From Ardenticatenales bacterium (GTDB lineage Bacteria > Chloroflexota > Anaerolineae > Epilineales > Epilineaceae), in assembly GCA_020853525.1 (NCBI GenBank), contig JADYYS010000027.1:1-64000 (forward strand): DNA of 64,000 nt, given 5' to 3'. A program made the translations under genes and the position numbers. A model generated the notes under the pieces. That model did not search any database, was not told the DNA's origin, and was given only the letters and a program-made list of their open reading frames with translations. Of this stretch, positions 23,474 to 31,927 are shown one piece after another; the first letter of the stretch is position 1, and each line of letters starts with the position of its first letter.

Positions 23474-25501
23474 TCAGCTGAGCGGCCCGGCTTCCGATGG
23501 TTCGGACCCGCTGATCCGGGCGGGGGCAGGGCCGCTTTCGGTCCGCGGCGCCTCGCGCGCCAACGGTTCATCGCTTGTCGCCGGGCCGCGCATCAGCCTG
23601 TGGCGTGACCACAGGTAGCCAGCCAGGATGACGGCCGGCGAGATCACGAGCAACGGCCACAGCCGCGACTGCCATTGCGCAGGCGCCACCCCGACGGCGA
23701 CCGCGCTGATCAGGCCGAGGCCTATTGTAATCGCAGCGAAGCGCGGAAGCATGAACGCCACAGTCCGCTCGAGTTGCTCACGCCGTGTCTGCTCCTCGCG
23801 CAAGCGCGCTTCCAGCACGGCGCGCTCCAGCTGCTGTCGGCGCCGCTTGAGCGCTTCCGCCTCGAGGTGGCGCTGTTCGAGCTCGGTGACGGCCAGCTGG
23901 ATGACGGCATCGTCGGGTACGTAGCGCAGCGCCTCGCGATAGGCCTCGACGGCCTGTTCCCAGCGTCCGGCGGCCAGATGCGAGCCGGCTGTGGCGCGCC
24001 ACGTGTTGCGCATGCGCTGCAGGGCGAGCGGGTCGTCCGGCGTGATGTCCAGGATCCGCTGGTAGTGCGGACGCGCCTGATCGAACCGGCCCTCGGACTC
24101 GAGCGTGATGCCGGTGTCGCGGTGCGCTGCCACCAGCCCGTCGCGCGCGCTCTCGACATCCGTTCGGTACGCCTTCTCGAAGGCGTCGATGGCGTGCTCG
24201 AGCTGGCCGCGTTCGTACAGCGCCTGCGCCAGCCCGAGCTGTGCGCGGGCATGGTTCGGGTTGGCGGCGAGCGCGCGGTGGTAGGCCGAGATCGCCTCAA
24301 CGAGCTCGCCGTCGTGGTGCAGCCGGCGCGCCTGCTCGTAGTCACGTACGGCGCGCGCGCTGACCTGCTCGAGCTCGCGCTTGGCCTCGTCCAGCGAGTG
24401 CTTCGTGAGGATCCACTGTCGGAGGAAGTCGACCCGGAACCGGAATGCATCCCGCCCGACGGGCTCGATGATCTCCCAGTCCGTCAGCACTTGCGGAGCC
24501 GTCGAGAGTTCCATGCCCTGCAGCTTCACGCCGTGCTCGTGCAACGCCTGGCCGATCCGGCGCATGCTGGCGACCTCGTGCGCGTGCGTCAGGTGGGCGA
24601 CGGCCGCCAGCAGGAACCGCTCGGCGGGCGGGAACTCGTCCCAGAACCAGGCCAGGCCGCCCATCCCGAGCTCCATCGCCTGCTCGAGGACGTCGTCGGA
24701 GATGTCGTCGGCGGTGATCCGCGTGTTGCCGCGGCGGATGCAGCGATCGAAGAGCTCGTAGCACAAGAGCTGCAGGAAGTACGGGTGCCCGCTCGTCAGC
24801 GCGTGCAGCTTCTCGATCGCATCGCGGTCGTAGCTGACGATCCCGCGCGCGGGTTCGACGATCAGGTCGGTGGCCGAGGCGCGGTCGAGGAGCGAGATCC
24901 GCTTGCACTGGGCGCTCTTGAACGTTGCCTTGATCCGGCTCGGCAGCTCGTCCAGGCGTCGGCCGACGACGAAGATGAACGTCAGGTGCCGCTGCTCGTC
25001 GATGAGCAGGTCCTGCAGATAGCCGAACAGGACGTGGTAGGCCGCATCGGGCGGTACGTGCTCGCCGCCGAGGACGTCGAACTCATCGACGAGCACGAGG
25101 AGGCGGTCGTTGCCGATCACGCGGTAGACCTCGGGCAGGAAGACGTACTGGAAGAACGTCTCGTCCTCGAACGCGGCGCGCGGCGGCAGCTCGATCGCCA
25201 GGCTGCGACTGATCTCGCGGGCCAGTCCGTACAGCACCTGCGCCAGCGCATGTTCGGCGCGGCCCTGCAGATCGAAGTAGATCGGCCGGCAGCCGGCCGG
25301 CGTCTCGCCGCTCTGTCGCAGCTGATGGATCAGGCTCGTCTTCCCGATCCGGCGCTGCCCGAACAGCACGATGACGTTCTGGTATGGGCTGTTCAGCGTG
25401 TTGCGGACGAACTGGAGCACCGAGTCACGGCCAAAGAACCCGACGCCGTCCGTCAGCGGCGTCAAGATGTATGGATTGGCGACGATCTCCCCACGCTGCA
25501 T
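23474..25501 (-). CDS. P-loop ATPase with TPR repeats and two C-terminal membrane helices
   Basis: 675 aa. AAA/STAND-like N-terminus: NPYILTPLTDGVGFFGRDSVL, Walker A GQRRIGKTS (Lys54), Walker B LLVLVDEFDVL (~140), and the HPYFLQLLCYELFDRC helix typical of this ATPase clade. A winged-helix-like linker region follows (~300-375), then TPR units (~395-555; AISAYHRALAANPNHARAQLGLAQALYERG is the clearest), a charged coiled coil (~560-595) and two membrane helices (~600-650). This would place an ATPase with a protein-binding scaffold at the membrane. ATG 25501 is 1 nt after the upstream stop, so translation is coupled. It lacks the DNA-binding domain of its neighbours and may be the sensor or anchor of the set. 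Confidence 0.78.
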   Translation of the reverse strand: MQRGEIVANPYILTPLTDGVGFFGRDSVLQFVRNTLNSPYQNVIVLFGQRRIGKTSLIHQLRQSGETPAGCRPIYFDLQGRAEHALAQVLYGLAREISRSLAIELPPRAAFEDETFFQYVFLPEVYRVIGNDRLLVLVDEFDVLGGEHVPPDAAYHVLFGYLQDLLIDEQRHLTFIFVVGRRLDELPSRIKATFKSAQCKRISLLDRASATDLIVEPARGIVSYDRDAIEKLHALTSGHPYFLQLLCYELFDRCIRRGNTRITADDISDDVLEQAMELGMGGLAWFWDEFPPAERFLLAAVAHLTHAHEVASMRRIGQALHEHGVKLQGMELSTAPQVLTDWEIIEPVGRDAFRFRVDFLRQWILTKHSLDEAKRELEQVSARAVRDYEQARRLHHDGELVEAISAYHRALAANPNHARAQLGLAQALYERGQLEHAIDAFEKAYRTDVESARDGLVAAHRDTGITLESEGRFDQARPHYQRILDITPDDPLALQRMRNTWRATAGSHLAAGRWEQAVEAYREALRYVPDDAVIQLAVTELEQRHLEAEALKRRRQQLERAVLEARLREEQTRREQLERTVAFMLPRFAAITIGLGLISAVAVGVAPAQWQSRLWPLLVISPAVILAGYLWSRHRLMRGPATSDEPLAREAPRTESGPAPARISGSEPSEAGPLS

Positions 25502-25502
25502 C

Positions 25503-26867
25503 TCAGGCGGTGGCCATCGTCTCACGCTGCTGGTAGACGTCTTGCACGCTCGCATTCTGGAAGCGGTAGCCTTGGCCGCGGATGCTCTCGATGTGCTGGA
25601 AGCCGCCCTCCTCGGTCTCGTCGACCTCGACCTCCTTGCGCAGGCGGCTGATCGTCTTCTGGATCATCGCGTCGGTGACGCCCAGCGAGTTGCCGCTGTA
25701 CTCCGGCCAGACCGCGGCGGCGATGTCGTCTTTCGTGACGACGTCGCCCTCGCTGTCCATCAGGAAGCGCAGCAGGGCGAACTCCTTCGGCGGCAACTCG
25801 ATGCTCCGCTTCTCGATCCGCACCTCGCCGGTCTCGGCGTTCAGTTCGATCCGCATCATCTGCCGCCGGACGAAGTCGGCGAACGCCGTCGAGAAGATCT
25901 GCCCATCCAGCACGTAGCCGCGACGCTCGAGGGTCGGCAGCGCCTTGTGCACGACGGACGCTGCCCGCGCATCCTGGCCGTGGCCGACGGCGAGTTGGCA
26001 CAGCGCCTCGCGCTCGAGGTCGGGCAGCTTGGGCCACGCATCGGCGAAGAGGTGCTCGTTGCGCGCGCGGAACTCCTGCTCGACGGCGGCGACGGCGTCG
26101 TCGTCGATCAATGCCGCATCCCCGACGTGGACGTACAGCAGCGCCATCGCCACCTGCATGTAGAACGGGAACCGGCCGGCCAAGCGGTCGATCACGGGCC
26201 GGGCGCGCCGGAAGTCGAAATCGGAGATCGCCGAGATCTCGGCCACGAAGTGGTCGGCTTCCTCGGGCGTGAACGAACCCATGTACACCGTGCGGAACAT
26301 GTTGAAGAACGGCGAACCGCTGCCCCAGTCCTCGCGGAACCGTCCGAGCTCGAGGCGGCTGGCGACGACCGGCGAGACGTCGTATTCGATCAACAGTCCG
26401 CGGAACCACTCCCAGAAGCTACCCTCATAGCCGGCAAGCACGTCGAACTCGTCGATCAGGAGGACCAGCCGCCTGCCGCGGGTGGCCACGTCCTCCAGAT
26501 AGTCCTCGATCCAGGCCCGGTCGATCGTTCCGCCAAAGTCCAGCGTCGAGGTCTCGTCGGCCCGGCGCAACGCCAGCGCCACCCGCCGGAAGAGCGACTC
26601 GGGCGAGTCACCGGCCAGCTGGGCGTTCACGAAGACGAACATCAGCTGCTCGCGCTCGACTTCCGAGAGGAACCGGGACTGCTGGTCGGGGTGCAGCATC
26701 TGGTAGAGGATCGAGGTGTTGCCGCAGCGGTGCTCACCGACCAGTGCCGCCGGCTGCATGTTCTTGACCGACTCGAACAGCTCGCGCAGCTCACGCTCGC
26801 GGCCGTAGAAGTCCTCCGGCGTCTTGATCGGCTTGCCGAGGACGAACGGGGTGCGCTGCTCACTCAT
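25503..26867 (-). CDS. Degenerate P-loop ATPase with C-terminal OmpR-type winged helix
   Basis: 454 aa. Same build as the ATPase at 22111: leader TPEDFYGRERELREL, nucleotide-binding loop, Walker B RRLVLLIDEFDVLAG (~135-149), helical region and an OmpR-type winged helix at residues ~355-445 (LPPKEFALLRFLMDSEGD, VTDAMIQKTISRLRKEV, IRGQGYRF). The Walker A loop reads GEHRCGNTS, with Asn50 (codon AAC) where the other three proteins of this operon have the phosphate-binding Lys. ATP hydrolysis is therefore unlikely; it may bind nucleotide passively or serve as a regulatory subunit. ATG 26867 overlaps the end of the 1575-residue gene by 8 nt, with GGAG upstream. Confidence 0.8.
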   Translation of the reverse strand: MSEQRTPFVLGKPIKTPEDFYGRERELRELFESVKNMQPAALVGEHRCGNTSILYQMLHPDQQSRFLSEVEREQLMFVFVNAQLAGDSPESLFRRVALALRRADETSTLDFGGTIDRAWIEDYLEDVATRGRRLVLLIDEFDVLAGYEGSFWEWFRGLLIEYDVSPVVASRLELGRFREDWGSGSPFFNMFRTVYMGSFTPEEADHFVAEISAISDFDFRRARPVIDRLAGRFPFYMQVAMALLYVHVGDAALIDDDAVAAVEQEFRARNEHLFADAWPKLPDLEREALCQLAVGHGQDARAASVVHKALPTLERRGYVLDGQIFSTAFADFVRRQMMRIELNAETGEVRIEKRSIELPPKEFALLRFLMDSEGDVVTKDDIAAAVWPEYSGNSLGVTDAMIQKTISRLRKEVEVDETEEGGFQHIESIRGQGYRFQNASVQDVYQQRETMATA

Positions 26868-29800
26868 GGCGGAGCTCCTCAAGTAGGCGGTTGTACTCGT
26901 CGTTCTGCTCGAGCCAGATTCGGACAAGCTCCATCGTGAACCCGTACTGCCGGCCGTAGCCCTCGCCGGCACGCTCGGTGATGAAGTCGCGATCCACCAA
27001 CTGGCGCATGACCTCGATCCCGTCCCGCTTCGGCACGTCGACGTTGTCCTGCTTGAGCGTGTCGAGGATGTCGTCCAGCCCAACGTACGGCCGGCCGTCG
27101 TCCGTCACGCGTGAAACGGCGGCCAAGAGGATCCGTTCCTCGCGGGTAAGCGACTGATAGCCGTTGCGAATGATGCCGGTCGTTTCCTGCACCGTCGTCT
27201 GCAGCGCCCGATCGACGTCACGCAGCGTGGCGAAGTTCTTGCGGTCGTGGCGGCAGAGGTTGACGATCTCATGGCAGATGTACTGGATGAAGTAAGGCTG
27301 TCCGGCGGTGACGCGCAGGATCTTCTCCACGGCGAGGTCATCGTACCACAGCACGTCCTGGACGGGCTCCCGGATGAGCCGCTCGGCCTCGTCCCGCTCG
27401 AGGAAGCTGACCTTGCGGCGGAGCGCCGTGTTGAACAGGATGCTCGTCGGGTTGCGCAGCATCTCGGACACTTTGTAGGCGCCGGTGAAGATGAAGCTCA
27501 GTCCCTCCTGATGCTGCATGAGACCGCGGATGGTATCGAAGACGTACGGGCTGACCTGACCGTTCTCGACGGCCTCGATCAGGAGGTCGAACTCGTCGCA
27601 GATGATCACCGCCCGCCGGCCGCTCGCGATCGCCTGCCGGCCGATCTCCTCGCCGACGTCGACGAACTGCTCGAGCGGGTTGTCCACGTACTGATCCCGC
27701 TCCGGCCGCTCGAGGACGAACCCCTGGCGGCTGAGGCCCGTCGCCGCCTTGCGTGCCATCGCGTACAGGACGTCCGTCGTCGAACCGAGTGCGTACGCGA
27801 TGGACTGCAGGTCGATGAGGACGAAGCCGTACTCGGGCAGGTGGTGCTGCAGCTGGTAGAGCACGCTCGTCTTGCCCGTCCGCCGCTCGCCGTACAGGAC
27901 CAGCACGTTGGCCTGGTACGTGCCCGAAAGGTTCTCGCGCACCCAGGTGAAGATGCTTCCCCGGCCGTAGAACATCTCGCGTGACTTCACCGGGGGGCCG
28001 GCGATGTACGGGCTCGGTCCGATCTCGCGGTACTCCTGCTCCTCGACGAAGAACCTGACCTGCTGGGTGAACGCCTGCAGCTGGCCCTCTCCCTGCGGGT
28101 CGTCGTAGCGCACGTCGACCGACAGCGGGACGATGCCCGCGCCGTGCCGCCGGACCGTGTACTCCACGGACAGCCGGTCGCCCTGGCCGAGCGGCGGCAG
28201 ATAGTGCGTCGGCGACGACTGGAGCGCGACCTCGCCGTCGGGTGCGGAGAGGGTCATCTGGATGTTCGAGGCCAAGCCCTCGCCGGCGTTGATGATCTCG
28301 AACACGAGCACGGCCGTGGTGTCGATGTCGCGGATGCGGACGTTCTCGGTGCGGGCCTCGAGGGCGAGCTCGGCGCGACCCTGGAACTCCCGGATCGCGG
28401 CGTTCGTCAGCGTGCGCCAGTGATCGACGACGCCGAGCAGGACGCGGTCGTGCGGGACGCCGAGGTCGCCGGCCAGCGTCTGGAGGTCGTTCAGCTGCGC
28501 GATCGCGTTGAGAAGTCCCTTCTCCTTGGCGGAACGCTTGCCGGATCGGTTGTAGTACTGCACGGACTGTGAGATGAGGCGCAGCTGGCGCATGGCGCGC
28601 TGCGCCGCCGGGCGCAGCCACTCCTCAGCGTCGATCCAGTCGAGATCCTGCTCGGCGTTGCCGATCCCGCCGAGGCTCTGGACGGCCATGAACTTCTTGG
28701 CGGTGAGGAACGTTCGGTGCAGCTCGAGCGCCGGCGGCCACCACTCGATCGTGGTCGCCAGGTAGACGAGCTCGTCGACGTCCAGCGGCTCGACGAGCAT
28801 CCGGTGGTAGGTTCGCGCGAGGTTGGCCGGTGTGTGCCCACCCGAACGGGCGGCCGTCCCGGCCCGTTCGAGCACCCGCAGGCTGCCCTCGAGGTCGATC
28901 TCGCCCGGACGGGCGTTCAACGCGGAAACGAGCGGTACGACCGCCGCTTCCCCGATGCTCGCCAGCAGTTCCGTCGAAGCGACGCGCAGCCGCTTGTCCG
29001 ACGCGGCGAGGGCATCGATCAGCACCGGGATCGCCGTGCCCGCGTCGACGCTGGCGAGGACGTCCAGCAGCGTCAATGCCGTCGGTACGTCCTCCTCGGC
29101 CGCCCAGCGGGCCACGAGCGGTTCGGCCGCGCCCGTCGGGTCGGCGGCCGCCAGCGCCTGCATGGCGGAGCGACGGACGATCGGGTCGGCATCCTGAAGC
29201 GCCTGCCGCAGCACGGCCGCCGCCGCCGGGTCCATCAGCTTGCCCAGCGCCTCCACCGCCTGCCGCCGCTCGCCGACGTCGTTCCCGGCCAGCCGGGCCT
29301 CGAACACGCCGAGCAGCTCGGGGATCGGCGGAGCGGGAAGCTTGAGCAGGATCTGCGCGGCTTCCCAGCGCACCCGGACATCCTGGTGCGTCACGGCCGC
29401 CATGAGCGCCGCGCGCGCATCGTCCTTCAGATGGGAGAGGCTGCGCCGCGCCTCGTCCTGTACCTCGAAGCGGCTGTCGCCCAGCGCCGCGACGAGGTGC
29501 TTGGCCGCCATCGCGCCGCCGTGCTTCTGTCCGACGAGGCCGAGGAGAGCGGCGGCCTCGCTGCCGTTGGGCTGGCGCGCGTCGGCGATGATCGAGCCGA
29601 ACGCCGCGAACACATCGTCGCCCATCGCCCGCAGGATGTTCACCAACCGCGCCTGTGTCGGCGGATCCGCGTCCGCATACGCCGTCACGACCTCGCGCAC
29701 CGCCGGCGCGCCGATCCGCTTGAGCGCGGCGGCCGCGCTGTCGAGCCGTGCGGCCGTTCGGTCACCCAGCGCACCCTCGCCGGCGACGAGCGCGACGAGC

Positions 29801-31587
29801 GCGGGCACCGCCGGGGCACCGATCGCCGCAAGCGTCTCGGCCGCCTCGTTGCGGCCGGTGGGCGACGTGCTGTCGAGCAGCCTCACGAGCGCCGGCACTG
29901 CGCCGACCCCCATGTGCGCCAGCCCGCGCGCGGCCGCATCGCGCACGTGCTCGCTCGGATAGGACAGCTGCCGCACGAGGGGCTGCAGCGCGCGCTCGCC
30001 GAACGCGGCCAGCGCGTCCGACGCCGCGGCGCGTACCCCGGGCTCCGGGTCGCCCAACGACGTGAGGAGCGGTGCGATGGCGGCCGGATCCTCGAGCGCG
30101 CCGAGCGCACGGGCGGCTGCTTGTCGGGCGAGTGCCGGCCCGTGCGCCAGCGCCTGGAGCACGGGCCCGGAAACGCCGGTCCGACGCACGGGCTCGGTGC
30201 CGACGAGGCCGGCCAGCGCGACCGCCAGCCGCTGTCGATCGGCCGGCGCGACGGTCATCAGTCGCTCCAGCAGCGCGGCTGCCACCGCTTCGACGAGCGA
30301 CTCGGGCGCCTCGACGGCTTCGGCCAGCGCCAGGCCGGCAAGCTCGACGTGCCCGGCGCGGCGGAGGTCGTCCGCCAGCCGCGCCGCATTCGGTCCGTCG
30401 AGATGGCCGGATGTGAAGACGACCACGGGTTGCCACCACGGGGCGCTGGCGCGGTCGAGGAGGCGGGTGCGGTGGGCCTCGAAGTCGGCGGCGATCGCGG
30501 CTGCGGCAAAGTAGGCCTGGGCCGACGCATGCACGAACGTGAACCGATCGTCCGACAGCCACCACAGCAAGCCGGACGAGCGGCGCTCCGGCGCAACGTC
30601 CTCCGCCCGCCCGACGTCGCCACCGGCTTCGTGCATCGCCAGCGCCATGGCCGGGAACGGTTCGATGCCCTCCGGGTCGATGAACGCGACGAAGTTCGCG
30701 ACGACGTCGAACGCGCGGATGCGTGAGCCGACCGTACGTGAGAGGCCGGCGGCCAGCCAGCCCGGCCGCGCGACGAGCGACCGGACGAGGACGTTGCGCT
30801 CGATGACCTGAAGGAACGCGTTCTGGTCGGCCCCGCTGCGCTGGCCCCAGCGGGCCACCAGCGTCTCCACTTCGCCCGGATCGACGCCGGCGACCTCGAG
30901 GACGGCGAACTCCGCGAGGTGCGCCGCGTCGGCCGCATCCCGCATCGCGACGACGACGCGCACGCTCGGGTGGCGCCGCACGAGCTCGCGCACCCGCTCG
31001 GCGACGCGGCGGCGCGCGTCAGGAGGCACGGTATCGAGGCCGTCGAAGAGCAGCGTGGCGCGCCCAACGGCCAGATGCTGCAGGAACAACGCCTGCCCGC
31101 CCTCTCCGGCCAGCGTCTCGACGATGCGGCCGCAGACCGCCTCGAGGTCGCCCTCGGGAGGCAGGTCGGCGCCGTCGATGTAGACGGGCAGGGGCGGCGG
31201 ACCGCCATCCGTGAGCAGCGCGCGCCGGCCGATGTGCCTGGCCGACCGTGCGGACGCGACGGCCTGCCAGCGGACGAGCGTGCTCTTGCCCGTGCCGGCC
31301 GGACCGATCAGGAGGACGTGTCGGTGCGCCTCGAGCGCTTCGTCCAGCGACATGAGCGGCGTGCCGCTCGTCACCGACCAACGACCCTCGGGCGACAACG
31401 ACCAGGGCCGCAGGCGAAGCGGAATGTAGGCATCCTCGATCCGCACCGACACGCCGCTCGGCAGTCGCCCGGTCGAAAGGCGCGCTTCGAGCGCGTCGAG
31501 ATAACTGCCGTAGATTCCCCAGTGGGTGGCCACCTGCCACCGCAGGCCCCCGCTCGGGCCGAGTCGCCGCGTTACGCCCGCGCTCAC
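26860..31587 (-). CDS. Giant NACHT-like/HEAT-repeat protein with second C-terminal P-loop ATPase domain
   Basis: 1575 aa. Domain order: NACHT-like NTPase (Walker A IGPAGTGKST ~95-102, Walker B TLLFDGLDTVP ~178-188); helical region with FTFVHASAQAYFAA; HEAT/armadillo-type repeats (~450-950; e.g. AIAPLLTSLGDPEPGVRAAA, then VRDAAARGLAHMGVGAVPAL); a helical region (~955-1110); a beta domain (~1110-1200, CARDB-like); and a second ATPase (GRGSIFTWVRENL, Walker A GERRTGKTS ~1232-1240, Walker B AVIICDEFDLL ~1330) with a winged-helix-like end. NACHT and HEAT proteins often sense a signal by oligomerising. GTG 31587 has AGGAG 5 nt upstream. First gene of the four-gene operon, divergent from the Tad locus. 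I know no characterised protein with this exact order. Confidence 0.78.
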   Translation of the reverse strand: MSAGVTRRLGPSGGLRWQVATHWGIYGSYLDALEARLSTGRLPSGVSVRIEDAYIPLRLRPWSLSPEGRWSVTSGTPLMSLDEALEAHRHVLLIGPAGTGKSTLVRWQAVASARSARHIGRRALLTDGGPPPLPVYIDGADLPPEGDLEAVCGRIVETLAGEGGQALFLQHLAVGRATLLFDGLDTVPPDARRRVAERVRELVRRHPSVRVVVAMRDAADAAHLAEFAVLEVAGVDPGEVETLVARWGQRSGADQNAFLQVIERNVLVRSLVARPGWLAAGLSRTVGSRIRAFDVVANFVAFIDPEGIEPFPAMALAMHEAGGDVGRAEDVAPERRSSGLLWWLSDDRFTFVHASAQAYFAAAAIAADFEAHRTRLLDRASAPWWQPVVVFTSGHLDGPNAARLADDLRRAGHVELAGLALAEAVEAPESLVEAVAAALLERLMTVAPADRQRLAVALAGLVGTEPVRRTGVSGPVLQALAHGPALARQAAARALGALEDPAAIAPLLTSLGDPEPGVRAAASDALAAFGERALQPLVRQLSYPSEHVRDAAARGLAHMGVGAVPALVRLLDSTSPTGRNEAAETLAAIGAPAVPALVALVAGEGALGDRTAARLDSAAAALKRIGAPAVREVVTAYADADPPTQARLVNILRAMGDDVFAAFGSIIADARQPNGSEAAALLGLVGQKHGGAMAAKHLVAALGDSRFEVQDEARRSLSHLKDDARAALMAAVTHQDVRVRWEAAQILLKLPAPPIPELLGVFEARLAGNDVGERRQAVEALGKLMDPAAAAVLRQALQDADPIVRRSAMQALAAADPTGAAEPLVARWAAEEDVPTALTLLDVLASVDAGTAIPVLIDALAASDKRLRVASTELLASIGEAAVVPLVSALNARPGEIDLEGSLRVLERAGTAARSGGHTPANLARTYHRMLVEPLDVDELVYLATTIEWWPPALELHRTFLTAKKFMAVQSLGGIGNAEQDLDWIDAEEWLRPAAQRAMRQLRLISQSVQYYNRSGKRSAKEKGLLNAIAQLNDLQTLAGDLGVPHDRVLLGVVDHWRTLTNAAIREFQGRAELALEARTENVRIRDIDTTAVLVFEIINAGEGLASNIQMTLSAPDGEVALQSSPTHYLPPLGQGDRLSVEYTVRRHGAGIVPLSVDVRYDDPQGEGQLQAFTQQVRFFVEEQEYREIGPSPYIAGPPVKSREMFYGRGSIFTWVRENLSGTYQANVLVLYGERRTGKTSVLYQLQHHLPEYGFVLIDLQSIAYALGSTTDVLYAMARKAATGLSRQGFVLERPERDQYVDNPLEQFVDVGEEIGRQAIASGRRAVIICDEFDLLIEAVENGQVSPYVFDTIRGLMQHQEGLSFIFTGAYKVSEMLRNPTSILFNTALRRKVSFLERDEAERLIREPVQDVLWYDDLAVEKILRVTAGQPYFIQYICHEIVNLCRHDRKNFATLRDVDRALQTTVQETTGIIRNGYQSLTREERILLAAVSRVTDDGRPYVGLDDILDTLKQDNVDVPKRDGIEVMRQLVDRDFITERAGEGYGRQYGFTMELVRIWLEQNDEYNRLLEELRHE

Positions 31588-31640
31588 CGCATCTCCTGTC
31601 GGGCCGTCGCCGTGATCGGCGACGTGATCGGCAAGGATGA

Positions 31641-31646
31641 AATATA
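31641..31646 (-). promoter_or_regulatory. Candidate -10 box of the four-ATPase operon
   Basis: TATATT on the minus strand, 53 nt upstream of the GTG at 31587, in the only AT-rich patch of the divergent intergenic region. No convincing -35 box. The phased repeat array at 31689-31750 begins 42 bp upstream of this box. Confidence 0.4.
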
Positions 31647-31688
31647 TCGCAGGCGGCGGGCACGGGCAATGTCGGCCACCGTACGCCG

Positions 31689-31750
31689 GTCAGGAATCAG
31701 TCAGGCTTTCGTAAGAAGGCCGTCAGGTCACGGTCAAGCGTACGGTGAAA
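31689..31750. promoter_or_regulatory. 11-bp-phased direct repeats (GTCAGG-like), candidate binding site of a SARP/OmpR-type activator
   Basis: Starting at 31689, 31700, 31711, 31722, 31733 and 31744 (steps of exactly 11 bp) the sequence reads GTCAGGA, GTCAGGC, GTAAGAA, GTCAGGT, GTCAAGC and GGTGAAA. The first, second and fourth are identical over six bases; the last is weak. The array ends 8 bp before TAGTAT, the likely -10 box of the Tad operon. Known SARP-type winged-helix activators bind heptamers at 11-bp steps with the last one 8 bp from the -10. Two proteins of the adjoining operon carry OmpR-type winged helices. Confidence 0.6.
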
Positions 31751-31758
31751 CCCGACAG

Positions 31759-31764
31759 TAGTAT
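31759..31764 (+). promoter_or_regulatory. Candidate -10 box of the Tad operon
   Basis: TAGTAT, 8 bp after the phased repeats and 163 nt before the GTG at 31928. There is no good -35 hexamer at the usual distance, as expected if an activator bound to the repeats replaces it. Confidence 0.45.
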
Positions 31765-31927
31765 GCGGCCCACATTGGAGGCTCGGTCTCCGAAAGTCCA
31801 CCATCGGTCAGCGATGTCAGGCTTCGGAGGGGGTCTCGCGGAGGGATTCGGGTTCGGGAATCGGTTGCCCCGGGCTGGATCCGTCGAATTGCCGCACGAG
31901 GTGGAACATGCAGAGAGGTGTCGCTCC

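Noticed and set aside
25501-31587. Interpretation of the ATPase operon as a known antiphage NACHT/Avs or CRISPR system
   Set aside because: No nuclease, TIR, protease, membrane-pore effector or Cas gene is present; the only non-ATPase outputs are winged helices, which favour transcription control.
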